A stretch of DNA of 64,000 bases from JAGOUB01 sp964640945 (lineage in GTDB: Bacteria > Patescibacteriota > Gracilibacteria > Peribacterales > Peribacteraceae): contig CAZXIV010000001.1 of the NCBI GenBank assembly GCA_964640945.1, positions 62,001 to 126,000 of the forward strand. Direction: 5' to 3'. Shown here in pieces: positions 32,135-40,767 of the stretch (position 1 is its first letter; every line of letters begins with the position of its first letter). The position numbers and the translations under genes are program-made. Below the pieces are notes generated by a model. That model made no database searches. It had not been told where the DNA came from and saw only the letters and a list, made by a program, of their open reading frames with translations.

Positions 32135-32539
32135 ATGAATACGTTCGCCCGTGCCTTGCAGCAGCACACTGATCTCTCTGTGGAGGCGCAGATTCAGGCC
32201 GGTAAGCCGCTCGAGGGCAAGATGCCCCCGGCGCACATCGCGTACCTGAAACAACTGGTGGCGGCCATTGATGGCGGCACCTACACCCCCGACGAACCTC
32301 GCTCGCTGGTGTCGACCGCCGCCTACGATGCCGCTCCTGAAGTTGACCAAGGGAAGATCGACCTTGTTTTGCCGACGATTGCCGATGCTGTCCGCCACAC
32401 TGTTATGTTCTATCGCAATCCCGCTACGCCCAACGCCTGCCCGCAGCTTAAGACGATGATCGATCATCTCTGGGAGATGCTGGGTCGTCTTGGTCCCACT
32501 GCCTCCCTCCTTATGCTTCCTTCCCCGCCCCGCGCATGA
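32135..32539 (+). CDS. Orphan protein of 134 aa
   Basis: Not recognised. Mostly helical, soluble, with a central loop of Pro and Asp; HIAYLKQLVAAIDGGTY near residues 38-54 is the best-structured stretch. No signal peptide. Its stop overlaps the start of the next gene (ATGA at 32536), so the two are translated together and may form a complex. Confidence 0.6.
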   Translation: MNTFARALQQHTDLSVEAQIQAGKPLEGKMPPAHIAYLKQLVAAIDGGTYTPDEPRSLVSTAAYDAAPEVDQGKIDLVLPTIADAVRHTVMFYRNPATPNACPQLKTMIDHLWEMLGRLGPTASLLMLPSPPRA

Positions 32540-32787
32540 CGAAAACACCCGAAGTCGTCCGGTCCGCTGTCGCGGACGCCGCCAGTGAAAAGCTTGTCCT
32601 GGCCGCCGACGTCGACCGCCAGCTGCGGTCCTTGGCTGCCGAGGTGCCGCCGATTGCGGCCAATGAGGCCCCGCTCACGGTCGACGAGCCGTTGACCGTC
32701 GCCACCCAGAATCTCATCGATGAGGCCCGCACGCCCCAAGAAGTGGCAGCCATCACGCTGCAGCGCGGGTATCCACGGGGCGCCTAA
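32536..32787 (+). CDS. Orphan protein of 83 aa
   Basis: Not recognised. Acidic, helical, rich in Ala, Val and Glu. It is translationally coupled to the 134-aa gene by a 4-base overlap. The stop overlaps the stop of miaA on the other strand (CTAA shared). Confidence 0.5.
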   Translation: MTKTPEVVRSAVADAASEKLVLAADVDRQLRSLAAEVPPIAANEAPLTVDEPLTVATQNLIDEARTPQEVAAITLQRGYPRGA

Positions 32788-33725
32788 GCCGCTAGCCGGA
32801 TGACGCGCTCGTCGCGGCGCCACCAGGTGCGCTGCCGCTTGGCGTACTGCCGCGTGACGGTGTCGATCTGCGCGCGCACCGCCGGGTCCACCTTTACGTG
32901 GGCCACGCCGTTGCCCTTCTTGAGGCGCGCGAGAATTTCACGGTAGCCGTGGCTGACGAAGCCGGGATTAGAAGAGACGTAGCCTTTCTGGCGGAGCGCC
33001 TCCACTTCTTCTACCCAGCCCGAAGCGAGCAGCACGCGCGTGCGCGCGACAATGCGCTCTTCCAGGACTTCGACCGGGATGTCCATATAGAAGAGTGCGA
33101 GGTTGTAAGGGCTTGGCGCCTTGGTGCGCACCACCGAGGCCGGCTTACCGGTGAGCCGACAGATCTCGACGGCGCGGATGAGATAGACGGCGTTGCGGCG
33201 TTCGATCGAAGCGCCCGAAACAGGGTCAATGTGGAGAAGTTCTTTTTGGAGCGTGACGCCCTCATCTTGGTCGTAGATTTTCTGGAGCTTGGCGCGGAGC
33301 GTGGGATCGGAGGGTAGCGGCTGCAAGCCGTCGATGACGCTCGAGAGATAGAGCATCGAGCCGCCGACGAGCAGCGGTAGCACGCCGCGGGCGTGGCAGT
33401 CGGCGATCACCTTCGTTGCTTCCGCTTGGTACCAGGCGATGGTGGCGGCGTCCTTGGGATCAAGGACGGAGAGGAGGTGGTGCGGAATGCCTTTCATCTC
33501 CGCTTCCGTAATCTTCGCGGTGCCGATATCCAGATACCGGTAGCACTGGCGGGAGTCGGCGTTGATGACTTCGGCGGCGATCCCCTCCCCTTTTAAGGCC
33601 AGAGCCAGCGCGATGGAGAGGCCGGTCTTGCCGCTGCCGGTGGGGCCGGTGACGACCACGAGCGGCTTGGGGGCGCGGGCGATCTCAAGCGACTGGGCGA
33701 GTGCGATGGAAAGTGGAGTCGACAT
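32784..33725 (-). CDS. miaA: tRNA dimethylallyltransferase
   Basis: 313 aa. It prenylates A37 of tRNAs that read UNN codons. The P-loop is GPTGSGKTGLS near residue 25; NADSRQCYRYLDIGTAK and VGGSMLYLSSVIDGL are the family's substrate regions. The C-terminus RQYAKRQRTWWRRD is the tRNA-binding helix signature. The ATG at 33725 lies 7 nt after TAGACT; earlier ATGs would lie upstream of that promoter. Confidence 0.95.
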   Translation of the reverse strand: MSTPLSIALAQSLEIARAPKPLVVVTGPTGSGKTGLSIALALALKGEGIAAEVINADSRQCYRYLDIGTAKITEAEMKGIPHHLLSVLDPKDAATIAWYQAEATKVIADCHARGVLPLLVGGSMLYLSSVIDGLQPLPSDPTLRAKLQKIYDQDEGVTLQKELLHIDPVSGASIERRNAVYLIRAVEICRLTGKPASVVRTKAPSPYNLALFYMDIPVEVLEERIVARTRVLLASGWVEEVEALRQKGYVSSNPGFVSHGYREILARLKKGNGVAHVKVDPAVRAQIDTVTRQYAKRQRTWWRRDERVIRLAA

Positions 33726-33732
33726 GACGTTG

Positions 33733-33738
33733 AGTCTA
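33733..33738 (-). promoter_or_regulatory. -10 of miaA, predicted leaderless
   Basis: TAGACT on the minus strand, 7 nt before the ATG. Confidence 0.5.
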
Positions 33739-33806
33739 GAGGCTTTTTTGAATATCCAGAACATAATTCTCTTCATCTCGCACTGAGCCAAACCGCTAAA
33801 CAGTAG

Positions 33807-33812
33807 TAGAAT
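33807..33812 (+). promoter_or_regulatory. -10 of clpP
   Basis: TAGAAT, then 6 nt and a 22-nt pyrimidine-rich leader without Shine-Dalgarno before the ATG at 33841. Confidence 0.5.
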
Positions 33813-33840
33813 AGATGTTAGCATCCATTTCCCCCTTTGC

Positions 33841-34494
33841 ATGATCCAGTCCTTCTATTCCGGTTACAACCACTCCGGCAGCAAGCCGCCGATGAATTTC
33901 CTCATTCCGACTGTCATCGAAAAGACACAGTTCGGTGAGCGCGTGTACGACATCTACTCCCGCTTGCTCGAGGAGCGCATCATCTTCCTCGGCACGCCGA
34001 TTAACGACGACGTCGCCAACTCGATCATCGCCCAGCTCCTCTTCCTCGAGAAGCAGGATCCGAAGAAGGACATCACCTTCTACGTGAACTCCCCCGGCGG
34101 CCAGGTGAGCTCGACGCTCGCCATGTACGATACGATGCAGCACGTGAAGCCCGACGTCTCGACCGTTTGTCTCGGCATGGCCGCGTCCGGCGGCGCCGTC
34201 ATCCTGATGGGTGGCGCCAAGGGCAAGCGCTTCGCGCTCGAGCACAGCGAGATTATGATCCACCAGCCGCTCGGCGGCACCGAGGGCCAGGCGACGGACA
34301 TCGCCATCCACGCCGAGCATATCCTGCGCATGAAGGCCCTGCTCAACCAGCTCATCGCCAAGCACTCCGGCAAGAAGCTGGCCGAAGTCTCCGCCGACAC
34401 TGAGCGCGATAAGTTTATGACCTCGGCCCAGGCCCTGGAGTACGGCCTTATCGATAAGATCATCAAGGCCGACCACGCCGGCATCACCAAGTAA
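33841..34494 (+). CDS. clpP: ATP-dependent Clp protease proteolytic subunit
   Basis: 217 aa, a serine protease that forms the tetradecameric barrel fed by Clp ATPases. The oxyanion loop YVNSPGG, the nucleophile Ser in GMAASGGA, the catalytic His in IMIHQPLGG and the Asp in TERDKFM are all present. The N-terminus is about 15 residues longer than in E. coli after processing and may include a short propeptide. No Clp ATPase gene is in the window. A strong bidirectional terminator follows. Confidence 0.95.
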   Translation: MIQSFYSGYNHSGSKPPMNFLIPTVIEKTQFGERVYDIYSRLLEERIIFLGTPINDDVANSIIAQLLFLEKQDPKKDITFYVNSPGGQVSSTLAMYDTMQHVKPDVSTVCLGMAASGGAVILMGGAKGKRFALEHSEIMIHQPLGGTEGQATDIAIHAEHILRMKALLNQLIAKHSGKKLAEVSADTERDKFMTSAQALEYGLIDKIIKADHAGITK

Positions 34495-34511
34495 CCGCGT
34501 TCACCGCCAAG

Positions 34512-34548
34512 AAAAAGCCCCGCCACACTCTGTGGGCGGGGCTTTTTT
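34512..34548. terminator. Bidirectional terminator between clpP and the DoxX-like gene
   Basis: A 13-bp stem (AAAAAGCCCCGCC with GGCGGGGCTTTTT) with A-run on one side and T-run on the other serves both convergent genes. Confidence 0.85.
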
Positions 34549-34565
34549 GGAACCGAGGTGGGTGT

Positions 34566-35069
34566 TCACTTCTTGCCGGCGGCCTTGGCGGGCAGCTTGG
34601 CCGGAGCGGGGGCGGGCTTTTTGACGACGGCGCCGTCACTCACGCTCGCCATGCGTTGCATCTGCGGCGAGTGCGAGAGGACGACGACGAGCAGGAAGAT
34701 ACCAAGCCAGATGAAGGCGTTGTTGGCGGCGGCCATCATGTCGGTCATATCGAGGCCGGTGAGGACCGACTTCAGCAGCATGCCCGGGGCGATGGAGCCC
34801 AGGCCGAGGCCGATCAACCAGATGGCGAGGTTCATGCCGATGTTCAGGGCGAAGAGTCCGCCGCCAATGATGTAGAGGGCGGGCAGGACGAAGGCCCAAA
34901 TGAGGCCGAGGAGGTCCAGTGGTCCCAGTCCGTCGCGGACGACGAGTGAGAACGAGCGGAACTGCATGTAATGAATGAGACCGACGCAAACGAGCGAAAG
35001 GCCGAAGCTCACGCGCGCGATGGCGGCCGCGGTGGAGCGGGCGGAGGCGGAATTTTGGGGTGTGTCCAT
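34566..35069 (-). CDS. DoxX-like membrane protein with basic tail
   Basis: 167 aa. Four membrane helices (about 17-37, 50-70, 75-100 and 115-135) in a DoxX-like pattern with ARVSFGLSLVCVGLIH at the start, then a C-terminal tail rich in Pro, Ala and Lys. DoxX-like proteins are often linked to redox or respiratory functions, but no activity can be assigned. The leader is pyrimidine-rich. It is divergent from tgt. Confidence 0.65.
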   Translation of the reverse strand: MDTPQNSASARSTAAAIARVSFGLSLVCVGLIHYMQFRSFSLVVRDGLGPLDLLGLIWAFVLPALYIIGGGLFALNIGMNLAIWLIGLGLGSIAPGMLLKSVLTGLDMTDMMAAANNAFIWLGIFLLVVVLSHSPQMQRMASVSDGAVVKKPAPAPAKLPAKAAGKK

Positions 35070-35187
35070 GGAGGGAGGGGGAACACATTCATTCTGCGCA
35101 TCAGGAAGCCGATCTTCAAGCTACTACTCCACTGAGCGTGTGCAGCCGCAAGACGAAAGCAACGTTCCGATCACACGCCGAGTCGCG

Positions 35188-35193
35188 TATTCT
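35188..35193 (+). promoter_or_regulatory. -10 of tgt, predicted leaderless GTG start
   Basis: TATTCT, 6 nt, then GTG at 35200, which is the first codon of the conserved Tgt sequence. Confidence 0.5.
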
Positions 35194-35199
35194 ACCGTG

Positions 35200-36279
35200 G
35201 TGTTCACTCTCCATTCCTCCGGCGCGCTCGGCCGCCGCGGCACCATCCGGACGCCCCACGGCGAGCTTCCCACGCCTCTTTTCTTTCCAGTAGGGACGAG
35301 CGGCGCGATGCGCGGGCTTACGCATGAGCAGCTGCTGGGGCTCGGCGCGGAGGCGCTGCTCTGCAATACCTATCACCTGCATGTGCAGCCGGGTGAAGCG
35401 ATTGTCGCCGGCGCCGGCGGGCTCCATGAGTTTATCAACTGGCAGAAACCCATCCTCACCGACTCGGGCGGCTTCCAGGTCTTCTCATTGAAGTCGATCC
35501 GCAAGATCACCGAAGAAGGCGTCGCCTTCCGTTCGCACCGCAGCGGCGCGCCCGTATTTCTTGGGCCTGTCGAAGCGACGACGATCCAACACCAGCTCGG
35601 CAGCGACATTCTGATGGTGTTCGACGAGTGTCCGCCGTCGACTGCGCCGCGCTCGGCCCAGGTGGCGGCCGTCGATCGCACGCTGCGTTGGGCCAAGACC
35701 TGCCGGGAGGTGCATCTTAAGCTGTGTGCAGAAAAAGGCCTGCCACCCGAGAAACGCCCCCACCAGTTTGGGATCGTGCAGGGTGGCCTCGAGCGCGACC
35801 TGCGCGAGAAGTGCGCGCAAGAACTTTGCGCCATTGGCTTTGATGGGTACGCGGTGGGTGGACTGGCTGTCGGTGAAACGGAAGAGGAGATGTACGGCGT
35901 GCTCGATATCGTTTGTCCGATTTTGCCGGCCGACCAGCCGCGTTATCTGATGGGAGTGGGCCGCGTGCACCAGCACCGCGCCTGCATCGCCCGCGGCATC
36001 GACATGTTCGACTGCGTGCTGCCCATGCGCGAAGCGCGCCACGGGAGTATTCATCTCTCCGACGGTTCTCTGCTTCGTATCCGCCGCACCGAGTACCAGA
36101 GCGACTACTCCCCCATTGATGCACATTCTCCCGCTCCCACGAGTCGCCTCTATTCGCGCGCGTACCTGGCGCATCTCTTCCGGGCCGGCGAACGGTTAGC
36201 CGAGACATTGGCCTGTTTGCAGAATATGGCCGTCACCCTGGAAGCCATGCGGAAAATCCGGGTGGAGATGGAAGCGTAA
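35200..36279 (+). CDS. tgt: tRNA-guanine transglycosylase
   Basis: 359 aa, the base-exchange enzyme of the queuosine pathway. Catalytic and binding motifs are present: TDSGGFQVFSL, FDECPP, the second catalytic Asp region GGLAVGE, and DMFDCVLPMREARHG. In bacterial Tgt a zinc site CxCxxC...H follows SPLD; here the aligned residues AHSPAPTSRLY carry no cysteine, while the following SRAYLAHL is kept, so the structural zinc is lost. The GTG at 35200 is chosen because the protein family begins there and TATTCT lies 6 nt upstream; an open frame to 34975 would add 75 unrelated residues. Confidence 0.93.
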   Translation: MFTLHSSGALGRRGTIRTPHGELPTPLFFPVGTSGAMRGLTHEQLLGLGAEALLCNTYHLHVQPGEAIVAGAGGLHEFINWQKPILTDSGGFQVFSLKSIRKITEEGVAFRSHRSGAPVFLGPVEATTIQHQLGSDILMVFDECPPSTAPRSAQVAAVDRTLRWAKTCREVHLKLCAEKGLPPEKRPHQFGIVQGGLERDLREKCAQELCAIGFDGYAVGGLAVGETEEEMYGVLDIVCPILPADQPRYLMGVGRVHQHRACIARGIDMFDCVLPMREARHGSIHLSDGSLLRIRRTEYQSDYSPIDAHSPAPTSRLYSRAYLAHLFRAGERLAETLACLQNMAVTLEAMRKIRVEMEA

Positions 36280-36320
36280 GGCGTTTCCACCATTAAAGCC
36301 GATTGAAACGCCTTTATTTT
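36278..36320 (+). terminator. tgt terminator
   Basis: A 10-bp stem AAGGCGTTTC (36278-36287) with GAAACGCCTT (36305-36314) followed by TATTTT. Confidence 0.8.
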
Positions 36321-36397
36321 GCAATTTGCCACATTTTAAAGTGCCCTCTTAGAGCATTGATAAGTGGGCCGGAATCTGGTACAGATCTGCGGTTTAG

Positions 36398-36420
36398 TAT
36401 TTGCCTCAGGCAAATATAGA
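36398..36420 (+). promoter_or_regulatory. Promoter and palindrome of the V-type ATPase operon
   Basis: A perfect inverted repeat TATTTGCC-TCA-GGCAAATA (36398-36416) overlaps the -10 TATAGA (36415-36420) and fills the -35/-10 spacer. A bound repressor would block the promoter. The first gene starts at 36448 after a 21-nt pyrimidine-rich leader. Confidence 0.55.
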
Positions 36421-36447
36421 CGCTTCATCTTCTTTACTTTCGTCATT

Positions 36448-36801
36448 ATGCAGTCAGATCTCACCAGTCTTCCTCAGAGCGCTTGGAGCGATGTTCCGGC
36501 TCATGAGCAGGCTGAGGAACAGCGGATTGAGGCCGCTCGCGTCGAGGCTTCTGCCCAGGAGGCGGCACTCTTGCGGGATCATGACGATGCCATGAAAAAA
36601 GAGCAGCAGGCTGCCCGTACCAAGACTGACGAGGTTATGCAGCATTTCGAAGCGTCGGAGTCGGCAGCCATCCTTATGACTGCCAAGGAGCGTGCCGCCA
36701 GCGAATTGGCCGAGATCAACTCTCAAGCGGCAAAGGGTACGCCGGCGCTCGTGAAGAGTCTTACTGAACACATCATTTCCGGCGAGCTCACGCTCGCGTA
36801 A
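36448..36801 (+). CDS. V-type ATPase peripheral-stalk subunit (G/H-like)
   Basis: 117 aa, almost entirely one long charged helix rich in Ala, Glu and Gln (residues ~20-85), as in the coiled-coil stalk subunit that pairs with subunit E (called H in archaea, F or G in Enterococcus and Thermus). It is the first gene of the ATPase operon, a usual place for this subunit. Homology in this family is weak, so the call relies on structure and context. The ATG at 36448 follows the promoter; an upstream ATG at 36364 lies before it. Confidence 0.7.
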   Translation: MQSDLTSLPQSAWSDVPAHEQAEEQRIEAARVEASAQEAALLRDHDDAMKKEQQAARTKTDEVMQHFEASESAAILMTAKERAASELAEINSQAAKGTPALVKSLTEHIISGELTLA

Positions 36802-36817
36802 TTCCCCTCTCCTTATT

Positions 36818-38587
36818 ATGGCTGTAGTCCCCATGCAGAAAGTGGCCGTCGTGGCCCATGCGAGTAAGCGCGATGAGATGATTGCGTGCTTGCACCAAGA
36901 AGGCGTCATGCATATTTCCGAACTGCCCGACGCCGCGCAGGTTCGATCGGAAGATCTGCCGTTCCACGTTGCCGAACTCGACCACGTTATTGCCGTGCTG
37001 GCGCCGCGGGCGACGCGCGAGGTTCGGGCCGCTGCGGCCGCTTCGGCCAGCGAGGAGGAGATTACGACCGCTGGTACGCATCCGGCCGTGCGCTCTACTA
37101 TTGATCAAATCCACGCTTTAGAGCATGAGCACGGCATGCGCAAGCTCGAAGAGACTGAGCTTGGACACGGTCGCCTGCCGGGCGCCGTTGCCGCCGGCGA
37201 GGTGGAGGAGGGCGTGTACTTCACATCGAGTGTGCATGAAAATCTTTCGACCATCGGCTCATCCCACGCTGCCAACAAGAAAGAGGACAGCGTCGACCCG
37301 GCGGTGTTGGAGGAGCGTCAGTTGTTGGTGACTGCTCGCCTGGCGGAGATTGAGGCCGAGTTGGCGCAGCTGAGTATGCACTTGCCTTTGCTCACACGCG
37401 CTCGCCGCTTTGCACTCTGGTCCGACCAGACGACCGCTGCTCGCTTGGCTCTTAAGCATACCAAGCGCACCGTCACGCTTTTTGGTTGGATTGCGAAACA
37501 TCTGTTTGAGCCTTTGGAGCGCCGCCTGCAGGATGTGTCGCCCGCGACCGCTCTTTTGGCAGTGGAGCCTGAGCCCGGTGAAGAGGCGCCGGTGATCCTG
37601 AGAAATCCCGCTATCCTCAAACCTTTTGAGAGCGTCACCACGCTCTACGGTTTGCCGAAGGCAACCGAGATCGATCCCACTCCCCTGCTCGCACCGTTTT
37701 TTGCGCTCTTCTTTGGTCTCTGTTTGACGGATGCAGCGTATGGCTTGGTGCTTGCCATCATCATGGGCATGTACGTGTGGAAGAAAAAACTCAGCATCGA
37801 CGCCGCCCCCCTCTGGTGGCTCCTGATGATTGGCGGCCTGGTCACATTCGTGGTGTCCATTCCCTTTGGTGGTTGGTTTGGTATGTCTGCCGACCAAGCT
37901 CCGGCCTTTATGACTGAGCAGCGCGCCGACGGCTTGATGTGGTTTAAGGGGCAGATTTGGAATCTTGGTGTCACGGATGGCATTCTCTTCTTCCAGAACC
38001 TGGCGCTCGCATTGGGCGTGATTCACCTCTCATTTGGTTTCTATATGGCTGGCCACATGAAGTGGCGCAGCGGCAATAAGGCCGAGGCGTTCTGGGTGGA
38101 TTGGACGACACTTCTCCTCCTTGCCGCTTGTATCGGCTACTTCATTCTGCCCGCCGCAGTGCAGGTCTACGGCTTATATGTCATCTATGCTTGTGTGGCC
38201 TTGGTGGTTTGGGGCAAGGGCTACGGCTCGGCTTGGTATCTGCGCCCGCTCCTAGGCCTACTGGGCTTTTTGAACCTGACGATGGGTATGCTGAGTAATA
38301 CGTTGAGCTATCTGCGCCTTCTGGCTCTCGGCCTGGTGACGGGCGCCTTGGCCATGGCCGTAAATCTAGTGGCTCAGCAATTGGGTGCGCTCTTTCCGCC
38401 GGTTGTCGGCGTGCCGGTGACCATCGCTATTTACCTGGTTGGCCATACCGTGAACATTGCCCTCAACGTCCTGGGAGCGTTTATTCACTCCGGACGCCTG
38501 CAGTTCGTTGAGTTCTTCGGAAATTTCTTCGAAGGTGGTGGCAAGCCGTTCTCAGCCTTCCGTCGCTCCCTATCTCCCCTTTCATAA
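36818..38587 (+). CDS. ntpI: V-type ATPase subunit I (membrane stator, a-subunit homologue)
   Basis: 589 aa. The cytoplasmic N-terminal half (about 1-290, with coiled-coil parts) bridges to the stalks. The C-terminal half has about seven membrane helices. NTLSYLRLLALGL contains Arg500, placed as the essential arginine that faces the rotor ring. The family marker FGLCLTDAAYGL is present. The gene has no Shine-Dalgarno sequence and is preceded by TCTCCTT. It forms the ion path with subunit K. Confidence 0.93.
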   Translation: MAVVPMQKVAVVAHASKRDEMIACLHQEGVMHISELPDAAQVRSEDLPFHVAELDHVIAVLAPRATREVRAAAAASASEEEITTAGTHPAVRSTIDQIHALEHEHGMRKLEETELGHGRLPGAVAAGEVEEGVYFTSSVHENLSTIGSSHAANKKEDSVDPAVLEERQLLVTARLAEIEAELAQLSMHLPLLTRARRFALWSDQTTAARLALKHTKRTVTLFGWIAKHLFEPLERRLQDVSPATALLAVEPEPGEEAPVILRNPAILKPFESVTTLYGLPKATEIDPTPLLAPFFALFFGLCLTDAAYGLVLAIIMGMYVWKKKLSIDAAPLWWLLMIGGLVTFVVSIPFGGWFGMSADQAPAFMTEQRADGLMWFKGQIWNLGVTDGILFFQNLALALGVIHLSFGFYMAGHMKWRSGNKAEAFWVDWTTLLLLAACIGYFILPAAVQVYGLYVIYACVALVVWGKGYGSAWYLRPLLGLLGFLNLTMGMLSNTLSYLRLLALGLVTGALAMAVNLVAQQLGALFPPVVGVPVTIAIYLVGHTVNIALNVLGAFIHSGRLQFVEFFGNFFEGGGKPFSAFRRSLSPLS

Positions 38588-38609
38588 TTTCTTCCTTCCC
38601 ATTTTTCGT

Positions 38610-39188
38610 ATGAAGAAGCTCTCATTTGTACTCGGCACGGCCGCGCTGCTGGTGCCAACACTGGCATTCGCCCAAGGTAACGGCGAATTTACCAGCCCGA
38701 ATAACTGGGCTCTGGCCCTCTCGTTCCTGGGCGCTGCCATGGCGACGGCCCTCCCCTGCTGGGGTTCGTCCATTGGTGTAAGTACCGTCGGCCAGGCTGG
38801 CTCCGGTCTCCTGACCGAAAAGCCTGAATTGGCGGGTAAGGTGATCACCCTCTCGGTGCTCCCGGGTTCGCAAGGCCTGTACGGCATGGTCATCTCGCTG
38901 CTTTTCCTGTTTAGCTTTGGTCTGCCGATCTTCAAGGGTGACGTTGACCTGTCGCTGGCCGACGGCTTGGCTCTCTTTGCGGCTTTCATTCCCGTGACTG
39001 TCACGTGTTTCTCGTCCTCCCCCTTCCAGGCCAAGGTGTGCGCCGCCGGTATGCACATGCTCGCCAAGGACGGCGCCCTCGCCGGTCGCGTCATCACCCT
39101 GGCGGCTCTCGTGGAGACGTATGCCCTCCTCGGCTTCCTCATCTCGTTCTTCATGCTTAACACGCTGAAGGATTCGATCCTGTTGTAA
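38610..39188 (+). CDS. ntpK: V-type ATPase subunit K (rotor proteolipid)
   Basis: 192 aa: an N-terminal signal-like helix (1-21) and two fused helical hairpins, as in the 16-kDa V-type proteolipid. Leu84, Ser87 and Gln88 (in LPGSQGLYG), Gln140 (in SPFQAKV) and Glu169 (in VETYALLGF) align with Leu61, Thr64, Gln65, Gln110 and Glu139, the Na+ ligands of Enterococcus hirae NtpK; the Gln-to-Glu spacing of 29 is identical. Only the second hairpin has the carboxylate. Na+ coupling is therefore likely, but not proven. The ATG at 38610 begins the signal-like helix; an earlier in-frame ATG overlaps ntpI. Confidence 0.93.
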   Translation: MKKLSFVLGTAALLVPTLAFAQGNGEFTSPNNWALALSFLGAAMATALPCWGSSIGVSTVGQAGSGLLTEKPELAGKVITLSVLPGSQGLYGMVISLLFLFSFGLPIFKGDVDLSLADGLALFAAFIPVTVTCFSSSPFQAKVCAAGMHMLAKDGALAGRVITLAALVETYALLGFLISFFMLNTLKDSILL

Positions 39189-39207
39189 CCCTTCTCCCCT
39201 CGCATGT

Positions 39208-39762
39208 ATGGCACTCGCAGATATTCTCCAGGCGATCACCGCTGAGGCCAGCGCCCAGGTCCAGTCCTTGAAAGAGGCCGGTCAGGCCCGCGCTAAAGAA
39301 CTAAAGACGCAGCAGACCGCAGCCCTTAAGGACTTTCGCGCCAAGGCGCAGCGTGAGCGTGAGGCTCGCGTGCATCGGTTGCGCGCGCTATGCGAGAGTC
39401 AGGCCGCGATGAAGGCTCGTCACGAGTTACTTCTCCGCAAACAAGAGCACTTGGCAGCGGTCTATGACGGAGTGTTGGAAGCCCTCCTCGCTTTGCCTGA
39501 TGCTGAGGTGAAAAACCTGCTTTCAGGCTTTATCAAGCAGCTGCCCGAAGGCGGTACCATTCGCCCGAGCGTGCAGCATGCCGCTTTGTTGAAGACGTTG
39601 GCAAAGGACTACAAGCTTGGCGACGAGATTGAGGCCAAGGGCGGCTTTCAGTACGTGGGTCCCCGCGAGGACCGCGACTACTCGTTTGCATTCATTGTTC
39701 AAGAGATGCTCCGCCCCCAGACGGAGATCAACACGGCCAATTCCCTCTTTGCCACCCGCTAA
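39208..39762 (+). CDS. ntpE: V-type ATPase subunit E
   Basis: 184 aa. A long N-terminal helix (about 1-90, rich in Ala, Gln, Lys and Arg) is followed by a small globular C-terminal domain, the typical peripheral-stalk E subunit that binds the A3B3 head. Its stop overlaps the start of ntpC (TAATG). The upstream sequence is CT-rich without Shine-Dalgarno. Confidence 0.85.
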   Translation: MALADILQAITAEASAQVQSLKEAGQARAKELKTQQTAALKDFRAKAQREREARVHRLRALCESQAAMKARHELLLRKQEHLAAVYDGVLEALLALPDAEVKNLLSGFIKQLPEGGTIRPSVQHAALLKTLAKDYKLGDEIEAKGGFQYVGPREDRDYSFAFIVQEMLRPQTEINTANSLFATR

Positions 39763-40766
39763 TGGCTACTCAGGCGATCCTCGCTGGCCGCCAATATCCG
39801 TACGGTTACGGCCGCATTGGCGTGTTGCAGGAATATCTCCTGACGGAAAACGCCATTGAACGTCTGGTGTCGGCTGATGCCACGGAGTTTGTCCAATTGC
39901 TCACCGAGCTGAAAATTGCCAAGAGTATCGACTGGACCAATAACCCCCATGAGTTAGTGCGGGAGCTTGAGCGTTGGCTGCAGCGCGAGACGACTGAATT
40001 AGTGCCGGAGCCTGATCGCTACATTTTCGACATTTTGTGGCTGCGCTCCGATGCCTCGTATTTGTCCTACTTACTGAAGGCCAATCGTGGCTATACGTCG
40101 TCCGAAAGTACCGCCCCTCATGTCACCGCCACCGCTTTCAATCCGGACGATTTGTGCGCTCTTGCCCAAGGCGAGAATGCGTCGTCTGCGCCGTCCGAGT
40201 TGGTCAAATTCGTGGCGTCCGTTCGCCAGAATGTCGCCCTCACGCCGCCCGAGATTGATGCGGCCGTCACGCGCTTTATTGCCCTGCGGCAGTCGGAATT
40301 GGCGGCGCGGAGCGGCAGTCGCTTGATTCAACAGTACACCGCCCACCATCTCGATCTGCAGAATATCCATATTGCCCGCCGCTTGGGCGAGAATGACAAG
40401 CCGGAGAAGCACCTGCTCCCCGGTGGTCGAATTCCGTTGCCGGCCTTTACCGCCGATCCGGTCGTTCTGGCCCAGGTGGTGCAATCAAGCAGCTTGCCCA
40501 ACGGTTTGGCCGAAGCCTTGCTTGATGGCGGCAATGAATCGTCGGTGCTGCTGCAACGGGCTTTAGCGAAAGCGATTGCGCGTGATATCGCCCTGATGCG
40601 TGACTGCGTGCTGACCATCGAACCTCTTTTTGCCTTTGCGGCCGTGGCCCAGTCGCAGTTTAAAGTGCTGCGCACGGTGGTGGTGGGCAAGCTCGCTCGT
40701 CTGTCTGTTGCGGATGTACGGCGCATGCTCCCGCCCTTCCTCTCGACTTCCCCTTTTATCGACTGA
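39762..40766 (+). CDS. ntpC: V-type ATPase subunit C
   Basis: 334 aa, helical. Subunit C (d in the V-ATPase) is the funnel-shaped socket linking the central shaft to the K ring. The N-terminal YGYGRIGVLQEYLLTE is typical of the vATP-synt_AC39 family, and the length is normal. It is coupled to ntpE by a one-base stop/start overlap. Confidence 0.88.
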   Translation: MATQAILAGRQYPYGYGRIGVLQEYLLTENAIERLVSADATEFVQLLTELKIAKSIDWTNNPHELVRELERWLQRETTELVPEPDRYIFDILWLRSDASYLSYLLKANRGYTSSESTAPHVTATAFNPDDLCALAQGENASSAPSELVKFVASVRQNVALTPPEIDAAVTRFIALRQSELAARSGSRLIQQYTAHHLDLQNIHIARRLGENDKPEKHLLPGGRIPLPAFTADPVVLAQVVQSSSLPNGLAEALLDGGNESSVLLQRALAKAIARDIALMRDCVLTIEPLFAFAAVAQSQFKVLRTVVVGKLARLSVADVRRMLPPFLSTSPFID

Positions 40767-40767
40767 T

